Assembly: GCF_029774155.1 (NCBI RefSeq)
Contig: NZ_CP103833.1
Location: 1,550,001 to 1,614,000 of the forward strand
Direction of reading: 5' to 3'
Source of the DNA: Actinobacillus arthritidis
GTDB lineage: Bacteria; Pseudomonadota; Gammaproteobacteria; Enterobacterales; Pasteurellaceae
DNA: 64,000 bases
Position numbers and translations under genes: made by a program. The notes below the pieces were generated by a model. That model worked only from the letters and a program-made list of their open reading frames with translations. It had not been told where the DNA came from and did no database searches. The stretch's first letter is position 1. The number at the start of each line of letters is the position of its first letter. Shown here in pieces: positions 57,554 to 64,000 of this stretch.

Positions 57554-57845
57554 AATCATTCGTTCATTATTTTGGTTGTGTAGTATAAATGCTTTAATTG
57601 CACTTCCTATCGCTTATTTTTCAACCGGATTTGTATCGGATGTTAATGAATATTTTGAATACGGCTGGTGTGATTTTAATATGACGGCTGAAGAATGTGA
57701 TGAAAGTGTCACAGCTTGGACAATTTTTTCACATAACTATGTTGTTGTTACGCTCTGTTTTATTACCTTCAGTTTAATCCCCTGGATAGTTTGCAATGTA
57801 ATTTTACTTATTGCAGATTACTCTTTATCTCGGAAAAAGAAATGA
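57531..57845 (+). CDS. Small membrane protein between yffB and dapE
   Basis: About 104 residues. Two clear membrane helices (near residues 12-32 and 73-95) enclose an acidic, cysteine-bearing loop ([17 protein letters not shown]). It overlaps the yffB end and the dapE start (57842), so it looks like part of the operon. Not recognised. Start could be 57510 instead. Confidence 0.6.
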   Translation: MRNRYYRRIIRSLFWLCSINALIALPIAYFSTGFVSDVNEYFEYGWCDFNMTAEECDESVTAWTIFSHNYVVVTLCFITFSLIPWIVCNVILLIADYSLSRKKK

Positions 57846-58975
57846 AAAACACAATTATTGAACTTGCTCAAAACTTAATCCGCCGCCCGTCAATTAGCCC
57901 GAATGATTGTGGCTGTCAGGCAGAAATCGCTCAACGCTTAGAAGCGGTGGGATTTACTCTCGAATGGCTACCATTCGGCGATACGCTAAATTTATGGGCA
58001 ACCCACGGTTCAGAAGATCCTTGTGTGGTATTTGCCGGACATACCGATGTTGTACCGGTAGGCGATGAATCACAATGGCAATATCCACCGTTTTCCGCCG
58101 AAATTGTGAACGGTACACTTTATGGTCGAGGTGCGACTGATATGAAAGGTTCTCTTGCCGCACTCGTGATTGCCGAAACTTTTGTGAAAAATAATCCACA
58201 TCATAAAGGTAAAATTGCGTTACTGATTACTTCCGATGAAGAAGCGGCGACCAAAGATGGCACGGTAAAAGTTGTTGAAACGCTTATGGCTCGTCAAGAA
58301 GCAGTCCATTATGCTGTCGTGGGCGAACCTTCCAGCGGTAAAGTGTTGGGCGATGTAATTAAAAACGGTAGACGTGGCTCTATAACTGCCAATCTCTATA
58401 TTGAAGGGATTCAAGGACACGTTGCTTATCCGCATTTAGCTGAAAATCCGGTGCATACCGCATTGAGTTTCTTAACCGAATTAACCACATATCAATGGGA
58501 TAACGGTAACGAGTTTTTCCCACCGACAAGTTTGCAAATTGCCAATATTAAGGCTGGAACCGGCAGTAATAATGTCATTCCGGGCGAATTATATGTGCAA
58601 TTTAATTTACGTTATTGCACAGAAGTCACTGACGAAATCATTAAAAATAAAGTGGCGGAAATGCTGAATAAACACGCTTTAAAACACCGTATTGAATGGA
58701 ATTTATCTGGTAAACCGTTTTTAGCCGGCAATGGTAAATTAGTCAAAGCGGCGGTACATGCAGTTGAAAATGTCATAAAAATTACCCCTCGATTAGATAC
58801 GAGCGGAGGAACGTCAGACGGACGTTTTATTGCCTTAATGGGAGCTGAAGTGGTTGAGTTCGGACCGTTAAATGCGACTATTCATAAAGTGAATGAATGT
58901 GTTAGCGTGGACGATCTTGGTAAATGTGGCGAAGTGTATTACCAAATTCTGGAAAATTTACTGAATGGCGAATAG
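57842..58975 (+). CDS. dapE: Succinyl-diaminopimelate desuccinylase
   Basis: Zinc enzyme of lysine and diaminopimelate synthesis. 377 residues. [10 protein letters not shown], the metal-bridging [20 protein letters not shown] and GGTSDGRF are all present. I chose the ATG at 57842 by family N-terminus; it overlaps the previous gene by 4 bp (ATGA). Confidence 0.97.
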   Translation: MKNTIIELAQNLIRRPSISPNDCGCQAEIAQRLEAVGFTLEWLPFGDTLNLWATHGSEDPCVVFAGHTDVVPVGDESQWQYPPFSAEIVNGTLYGRGATDMKGSLAALVIAETFVKNNPHHKGKIALLITSDEEAATKDGTVKVVETLMARQEAVHYAVVGEPSSGKVLGDVIKNGRRGSITANLYIEGIQGHVAYPHLAENPVHTALSFLTELTTYQWDNGNEFFPPTSLQIANIKAGTGSNNVIPGELYVQFNLRYCTEVTDEIIKNKVAEMLNKHALKHRIEWNLSGKPFLAGNGKLVKAAVHAVENVIKITPRLDTSGGTSDGRFIALMGAEVVEFGPLNATIHKVNECVSVDDLGKCGEVYYQILENLLNGE

Positions 58976-59008
58976 CTTTTCATATAATAAAAAGGAGATT
59001 TTTCAAGC

Positions 59009-59674
59009 ATGCAAAATCTAACCGATATTCTCACCGGTAAAACACGTGAACACCTTGTGCCGTTGCCAAATCCATTATCGGATAAACATTTTTTGCAAGC
59101 TGAGGTGGTTGATGCCTTTCTTGCATTGCAACAGGCGGCAAAAGATGCCGGTTTTAATTTACAGCCTGCTAGCACTTATCGTGATTTTGAACGCCAAATG
59201 CTGATTTGGAACGCTAAATTTAATGGCGAACGCAAAGTTCATGATGATAACGGTTGTGCGATTGATATGAGTAAATTGGACGATTTGCAGAAAATTCAAG
59301 CAATGATGCGTTGGTCAGCAGTACCGGGATCTAGCCGTCATCATTGGGGAACGGAAATTGATATTTTTGATCCTAATTTACTGCCGGAAGGACAACATTT
59401 ACAGCTTGAACCTTGGGAATATCAAACCGGTGGTTATTTCGCATCATTAACCGAATGGCTACATCACAATGCCGAGTGTTTCGGTTTTTATTTTCCGTTT
59501 GATGGTATTCATAATGCGAAAGTTGGTTATGAGCCTTGGCATATCAGTTATCGTCCGGTATCTGCTGAATATGAAAAGCAATTCAATCACCAGATTTTGC
59601 AAAAATCGTGGCAAAATGAACCGCTTGCCGGCAAAGCCTGTTTACTTGAGTATTTTAACCAACTATTTGGTTGA
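59009..59674 (+). CDS. M15-family D-Ala-D-Ala carboxypeptidase-like protein
   Basis: 221 residues with the VanY-type zinc motifs: SRHHWGTEID (SxHxxGxxxD) and EPWH, and the substrate-binding Q and R in PASTYRDFERQ. No signal peptide is visible, so if active it probably acts in the cytosol, for example on recycled muropeptides. It follows dapE by 33 bp. Confidence 0.85.
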   Translation: MQNLTDILTGKTREHLVPLPNPLSDKHFLQAEVVDAFLALQQAAKDAGFNLQPASTYRDFERQMLIWNAKFNGERKVHDDNGCAIDMSKLDDLQKIQAMMRWSAVPGSSRHHWGTEIDIFDPNLLPEGQHLQLEPWEYQTGGYFASLTEWLHHNAECFGFYFPFDGIHNAKVGYEPWHISYRPVSAEYEKQFNHQILQKSWQNEPLAGKACLLEYFNQLFG

Positions 59675-59794
59675 TATTTCTTACTTCGAAACATGCTGAC
59701 TACACGGCAATAGAACATCATTTTTCTTATTCTGTGTACCTCCGTGTTTTCCGTGGTGAATTACCGAACCGAATAATCTTTTGCGATTAATATA

Positions 59795-60550
59795 ATGACC
59801 ATTCAACTTATCAATGAATCTTCAAATGCTGAGAAATTTCAGCAAATTTGTGACAAATGGCAACTCACTCATGATCAATCCTCTAGCTTGGCTTTAGTGT
59901 TGACTGACGAACGTTTAGAACTGCGTAAACTGGACGAACCGAAACTCGGTGCGATAGCAGTCAATTTTGTCGATGGTACGATGGCTTACCGCCGTAAATT
60001 CGGTGGCGGTCGAGGTGAAGCTGTGGCAAAAGCGGTAGGAATTAAAGGCGATTACTTACCCACAGTGATTGACGCAACCGCAGGACTGGGTAGAGATGCT
60101 TTTGTGCTAGCCGCTATCGGTTGCAAGGTACTATTAGTCGAACGAAATCCGGTTGTTGCGGCCCTCTTAGAAGACGGATTAACAAGAGCCTATGCCGATC
60201 CCGAAATCGGTAACTTTATGCAGGAGCGAATGATTTTGTCCGATGTCCGTAATATTGCTCAACTGGATACGCAACAACAAACTGCCGATGTGGTTTATTT
60301 AGATCCAATGTATCCACATAAACAAAAAAGTGCCTTAGTGAAAAAAGAAATGCGAGTATTCCAACATTTAGTCGGTGCTGATTTGGATTCAGATGATTTC
60401 TTTGTGCCGGCAAAATCACTGGCTCGTAAAAGAGTGGTGGTAAAACGTCCGGACTATGCGCCCTTTTTAGCGGAGCAAAAACCGGACTTTTCGCAAACTA
60501 CGAAAAATCATCGTTTTGACGTTTATCTTTCTCATTTAAAATCTGAGTAA
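59795..60550 (+). CDS. rsmJ: 16S rRNA m2G1516 methyltransferase RsmJ
   Basis: 251 residues. [19 protein letters not shown] (SAM motif), [14 protein letters not shown] (catalytic DPPY-like) and the N-terminal [18 protein letters not shown] are family features. Formerly YhiQ. Stands alone with a weak ribosome site. Confidence 0.94.
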   Translation: MTIQLINESSNAEKFQQICDKWQLTHDQSSSLALVLTDERLELRKLDEPKLGAIAVNFVDGTMAYRRKFGGGRGEAVAKAVGIKGDYLPTVIDATAGLGRDAFVLAAIGCKVLLVERNPVVAALLEDGLTRAYADPEIGNFMQERMILSDVRNIAQLDTQQQTADVVYLDPMYPHKQKSALVKKEMRVFQHLVGADLDSDDFFVPAKSLARKRVVVKRPDYAPFLAEQKPDFSQTTKNHRFDVYLSHLKSE

Positions 60551-60658
60551 AGTTTTGTGAAAATCCGACCGCTTATCGGCTTAGCTTCTAGGCAAATTGC
60601 AGTTTTTCTAGTAGGATTATTACTTTTAATTTTTAAATTAAACATATAAGGTGTTATC

Positions 60659-61600
60659 GTGCCGCAACGTGATTATGCGACCCGTTCAAATAAAAACAAG
60701 GGCATAAATAAATCTCTTATTTTAGGAATAATTATTTTCCTATTATTAGCAGGTGGAATCAGTTTATGGGTATTAAAAGAAAATGCTCCTACACCAATCA
60801 TTCCTGCTACTCAACAACATCAACCGGTTCAACCTCAAGGCCCTGCTTTGCCAAGCCGCCCAGAAGAAGTGTATAGCTATATCCGTGATTTAGAGACTCG
60901 TGAAGTGTTAATCGATAATAGTCAAAAATCACAAGAAAAATTGGCTCAACTTTCTGCAGAACAAAAACAGCAACTCGAAGCAAAATTAAAGCAAGAAGAG
61001 GAAGCTCGATTAGTCGCAGAAAAACAGGCAACACAGCCATCAGAAACAGTAGTAGCTCAAGCACCGGTTGCTGAAACAGTAACAACGGCACCATCGACAC
61101 AACCTGCTGTTGTTGCATTAACGCCTGAAGAATTAGTCGCTAAAAAAGCGGAAGAACAACAAAAAGCGACAAAATTCGCTGAAGAAAAACGTAAACAGGC
61201 AGAATTGAAGAAACAGCAAGAACTTGCTAAGCAGGATAAAATACCTGCTGAAACAGCTAAACCTATAGAAGTAACTAGTACGGAGCAACAAGCAAAACTG
61301 GCGGCAGAAAAAGCTAAAACTAAAAAAGCCGAACAAACAAAAATTATCGCAACAGCCGCAAAACCATCAGATAAACCCGCAGTACAAGCAGGCAAATTCG
61401 GTTTACAATGTGGTGCATTTAAAAATAAAGCACAAGCTGAAAATATGCAGGCACGTTTAGCGATGGCTGGATTTAATGCACGAATCAGCTCAAACTCCGA
61501 TTGGAATCGTGTATTCGTCGGCCCAGTCGGCGATAGAGCGGCTTCAACGGCACAATCTAATGCACGTAGCGTTGCTGAATGTGTGATTATTTCAATGTAA
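60659..61600 (+). CDS. ftsN: Cell division protein FtsN
   Basis: 313 residues. Short basic cytosolic tail (MPQRDYATRSNKNKG), one membrane helix (LILGIIIFLLLAGGISLWVL), a long Gln/Glu/Ala/Lys-rich periplasmic linker and a C-terminal SPOR domain (GLQCGAFKNKAQAENMQARL) that binds denuded peptidoglycan. Starts with GTG after AAGGTG. Terminates at a strong hairpin. Confidence 0.9.
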   Translation: MPQRDYATRSNKNKGINKSLILGIIIFLLLAGGISLWVLKENAPTPIIPATQQHQPVQPQGPALPSRPEEVYSYIRDLETREVLIDNSQKSQEKLAQLSAEQKQQLEAKLKQEEEARLVAEKQATQPSETVVAQAPVAETVTTAPSTQPAVVALTPEELVAKKAEEQQKATKFAEEKRKQAELKKQQELAKQDKIPAETAKPIEVTSTEQQAKLAAEKAKTKKAEQTKIIATAAKPSDKPAVQAGKFGLQCGAFKNKAQAENMQARLAMAGFNARISSNSDWNRVFVGPVGDRAASTAQSNARSVAECVIISM

Positions 61601-61622
61601 CTAGATTCGTTTAATTGCTTTC

Positions 61623-61660
61623 AAGGACTGATTCGATAATCTCGAATCAGTCCTTTTTAT
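61623..61660 (+). terminator. ftsN terminator
   Basis: 14-bp perfect stem AAGGACTGATTCGA / TCGAATCAGTCCTT with a 5-base loop, then TTTTA. Confidence 0.85.
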
Positions 61661-61793
61661 TTGATAATTAATATATTTCGCTTAATAAAATAGTATCAAA
61701 AAGCCAAAAAGTCGCTTAGAATCTGATCAACTTGATAAAAGTTATAAGTATTATTTTTACACCAATACACTTTCTTATATATGGAATGAATTT

Positions 61794-62972
61794 ATGTCAA
61801 AACAACTCAACTTTGTGATGATTTCGCCGCATTTTCCGACTAATTTCGAGACGTTTGCCGTCCGAATGAAGGAAAAAGGCATTAATACGTTAGGTATCGC
61901 CGACACGCCTTATGAGCAACTCAGCGATACATTAAAAGCACATTTAACCGAATATTATCGTGTGGATAATATGGAAGATTACGATCAGGTTTATCGTGCG
62001 GTGGGTTATTTCGCCCATAAATATGGGCGTATTGATCGTATCGAATCACACAATGAATACTGGCTTGAACTGGATGCTAAATTGCGTACTGATTTCAATG
62101 TGTTCGGTTATAAAAACGAGGATATGCTCATAATTAAAACCAAAGCACAAATGAAAGAAGTGTTTCGCAAAGCCGGTTTAAAAGTGGCGAAAGGTCGTGT
62201 TTTTAAAGACGAGCAGGACGCACGTAAATTAGCAAAAGAGTTAAAATTCCCTGTCATTATTAAGCCGAACTCCGGTGTTGGTGCATCAGATACTTATAAA
62301 GTACGTAACGAAAGCCAATTAAACGACTTTTTCGCCGTGCAGAATCCGCAAGTCGAATATATTATGGAAGAATTTATTGATGGCGATATCGTGACCTTTG
62401 ACGGTTTAACCGATCACGAAGGTAATATCGTGTTCTATTCCAGCCTTGAATATTCCGAAGCAGTTTTAGATACGGTAGAAAAAGACGGTGATATGTTTTA
62501 TTACGTACCACGTGAAATTTCACCGAAATTAGTCGAATTAGGCAAAATTTGTGTTGAAGCCTTTAAAGTGCGTGAACGTTTCTTCCACTTTGAATTTTTC
62601 CGTGTGAAAAAAACCGGCGAATTATTACCGCTTGAAATCAACTGCCGTCCACCGGGTGGTTTAACCATCGATATGTGGAACTATGCGAACGATTTTGATG
62701 TGTTCCGAGAATATGCCAATATCGTGACGGAAAACCAATTCTATGCAGATATTACCCATCCGTGGAATGTCGTATATATCTCACGTAAAGCGAACCAAAA
62801 TTATCTGAACAGCATTGAAGACGTTTGCCATAAATATGCCGACAATATTATCAGCGTACAAACCGTACCGGGCGTGTTTGCCAAAATTATGGGCGAACAC
62901 GGCATTTTAGTCCGTACCGAAACCATGGAACAATTACGTGAAATTGTCCGTTTTGCACAACAAAAACAGTAA
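61794..62972 (+). CDS. ATP-grasp ligase of unknown substrate
   Basis: 392 residues. An N-terminal pre-ATP-grasp part (residues 1-110), then the ATP-grasp fold: FPVIIKPNSGVGASDTYKV near 152-170 (nucleotide loop, Lys157), EEFIDGD near 192-198 and the metal ligands in LPLEINCRPPGG (Glu281, Asn283). This is the carboxylate-amine ligase type, but the substrate is unknown. It is cotranscribed with a hydrolase 11 bp downstream. Confidence 0.8.
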   Translation: MSKQLNFVMISPHFPTNFETFAVRMKEKGINTLGIADTPYEQLSDTLKAHLTEYYRVDNMEDYDQVYRAVGYFAHKYGRIDRIESHNEYWLELDAKLRTDFNVFGYKNEDMLIIKTKAQMKEVFRKAGLKVAKGRVFKDEQDARKLAKELKFPVIIKPNSGVGASDTYKVRNESQLNDFFAVQNPQVEYIMEEFIDGDIVTFDGLTDHEGNIVFYSSLEYSEAVLDTVEKDGDMFYYVPREISPKLVELGKICVEAFKVRERFFHFEFFRVKKTGELLPLEINCRPPGGLTIDMWNYANDFDVFREYANIVTENQFYADITHPWNVVYISRKANQNYLNSIEDVCHKYADNIISVQTVPGVFAKIMGEHGILVRTETMEQLREIVRFAQQKQ

Positions 62973-62983
62973 AGGAGCTAACC

Positions 62984-63736
62984 ATGCATTTTGAAAGAAG
63001 AAATCATTGGAGTGGTAAATTAGGTCGTGAAATGCACTTTAATGTGTACGGTCATGCCGGTAAACCGGTAATAGTGTTTCCTTCCTCGGGAGGTAATCAA
63101 AACGAATACGGTAACTTCGGTATGATTGAGGCTTGCCGTGAATTTATTGATCGTGGTTTAATCAAATTTTACACACCAGATTCTTATGATAGCGAATCGT
63201 GGTTGGCATTACATAAATCTGGCCACGATATGGCGTTGGCACATAACGCTTACGACCGTTATATTGTCCACGAATTAGTGCCGTTAATTCGCCACGAAGC
63301 AAATTGGAACGGTACGATGATCGCCACCGGTCGCAGTATGGGCGCATTCCATTCGGTCAATTTTGCACTTCGTCACCCAGATCTGTTTGATACTACGATT
63401 GCACTGAGTGGCGTTTATGATGCTCGTTTCTTTACCGGTGAATTTTATGGCGATCCAACGGTATATTTTAATTCGTCTATTGATTCGCTTTGGGGACAAA
63501 ATGATGATTGGTTCTTAAATCGTTACCGTCAAAATCATTTTATTATTGCGGTCGGACAAGGTGCTTGGGAAGAACAACACGTGGAAGACACTCGCCGTTT
63601 ACAAGAAGCGTTTAATGCGAAAAACATTCCGGCTTGGTTCGATTATTGGGGACATGACGTTGAACACGACTGGCCGTCATGGCGTAAAATGATGTCATAT
63701 TTCTTAGCTAAATTAGCGGAACAACATATTATCTAG
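62984..63736 (+). CDS. Alpha/beta-hydrolase (esterase-like) paired with the ATP-grasp gene
   Basis: 250 residues. Nucleophile elbow GRSMGA (Ser118), oxyanion region VFPSSGGNQNEYGNFG near 31-46, and a C-terminal region GHDVEHDWPSW (His224 or His228). It has no signal peptide, so it is cytosolic. An AAAGGAG ribosome site lies in the 11-bp gap after the ATP-grasp gene. The family (esterase-like, COG4947 type by appearance) has no well-known function. Confidence 0.78.
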   Translation: MHFERRNHWSGKLGREMHFNVYGHAGKPVIVFPSSGGNQNEYGNFGMIEACREFIDRGLIKFYTPDSYDSESWLALHKSGHDMALAHNAYDRYIVHELVPLIRHEANWNGTMIATGRSMGAFHSVNFALRHPDLFDTTIALSGVYDARFFTGEFYGDPTVYFNSSIDSLWGQNDDWFLNRYRQNHFIIAVGQGAWEEQHVEDTRRLQEAFNAKNIPAWFDYWGHDVEHDWPSWRKMMSYFLAKLAEQHII

Positions 63737-63766
63737 CAATTAAAAACCGGCTTAAATTTATCATAC

Positions 63767-63801
63767 AAAAAAGCAGAACTTATAAAAAGTTCTGCTTTTT
63801 T
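63767..63801. terminator. Terminator before proA
   Basis: 15-bp stem AAAAAAGCAGAACTT / AAGTTCTGCTTTTTT with a 5-base loop, 30 bp after the hydrolase stop. Confidence 0.85.
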
Positions 63802-63903
63802 AACAGTAAGTTAAAGTGTTTTTTCAGAAAAATTTCTACTTTAATCGGAATAAATAGCTATGATAGACTGCACTTAATTTTTATGATTCAGAGATATATC
63901 ACT

Positions 63904-64000
63904 ATGCAAATGCTTACCCTCGCTCAACAAGCTAAAACCGCCAGTGTCGAACTTGCTCAATTCGGAAGCGTTCAAAAAAACCAAGCACTTCTTACCATTG
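63904..64000 (+). CDS. proA: Gamma-glutamyl phosphate reductase ProA, N-terminal fragment
   Basis: Only the first 32 codons lie in the window: MQMLTLAQQAKTASVELAQF... then SVQKNQALLTI. They match the start of ProA (second step of proline synthesis). A second ATG two codons in could be the start. The gene is cut by the window edge. Confidence 0.75.
   Translation, partial: MQMLTLAQQAKTASVELAQFGSVQKNQALLTI

Noticed and set aside
59730..59760. CTCCGTGTTTTCCGTGGTG-type sequence before rsmJ as a regulatory motif
   Set aside because: Similar short stretches recur in many genomes; with one clear copy here I cannot assign a role.

Overview
The window is a stretch of a Pasteurellaceae chromosome, most likely Actinobacillus pleuropneumoniae or a close relative. 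The clearest sign is the dense scatter of the 9-mer ACAAGCGGT and its complement. This is the uptake signal sequence of the Actinobacillus/Mannheimia/H. ducreyi branch, not the H. influenzae form AAGTGCGGT. Moderate A+T richness and gene order agree: dat-rpmG-rpmB-radC-coaBC...dut-slmA-yheU-crp follows, as I recall it, the H. influenzae order with one insertion. Almost everything is core chromosome. No phage, insertion sequence or CRISPR array was seen.

Layout. 1-6.3 kb (minus strand): a DUF4870-like membrane protein, hemB, and the ubiE-ubiJ-ubiB-tatA-tatB-tatC block (ubiquinone synthesis plus twin-arginine export). 6.4-9.6 kb: corA, two identical tRNA-Ser(TGA), trmA, maoP. 9.9-11.4 kb: yedE-yedF sulfur/selenium module. 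11.5-15.3 kb (minus): dat and ddc for 1,3-diaminopropane, with hairpin-rich leader and intercistronic DNA, then rpmG and rpmB. 15.4-21.7 kb: radC with a probable competence (CRP-S) site, coaBC, four unrecognised genes, dut, slmA, yheU, crp. 21.7-25.4 kb: MazG-like, LOG, hflX, hfq, miaA. 25.6-31.6 kb: a 1,837-residue trimeric autotransporter with 125 collagen Gly-X-Y triplets, with 14 CAAAA repeats upstream and related hairpin repeats on both sides. 31.6-39.6 kb: obgE, argS, yecM, Pcp/SlyB-type lipoproteins, mutL. 39.7-46.1 kb: pepO, a Gcr-like membrane protein, yeaD-type epimerase, mlaA, metJ with tandem met boxes. 46.3-54.4 kb: rpmH-rnpA-yidD, glnA, cpdA, nudF, psiE, a phosphopantetheinyl transferase, an EamA protein, nhaA, mscS. 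54.6-64 kb (plus): rluC, a HEPN/MNT pair, folP, yffB, dapE, an M15 peptidase, rsmJ, ftsN, an ATP-grasp/hydrolase gene pair, and the start of proA.

Sequence quality. At least ten genes carry single-base-type frameshifts, several in homopolymers: ubiB, radC, miaA, argS (twice), mutL, a Pcp-type lipoprotein gene, yidD, psiE, probably the end of hfq and the start of coaBC. Because argS is essential and is hit twice, I read most of these as sequencing or assembly errors. I annotate the reconstructed genes as full spans.

The most interesting accessory features are the collagen-stalked autotransporter with its pentanucleotide repeat tract, the dat/ddc leader and intercistronic structures, the CRP-S-like site at radC, and the uncharacterised ATP-grasp plus alpha/beta-hydrolase operon. 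All functional calls rest on recognising families by eye; no database search was run.
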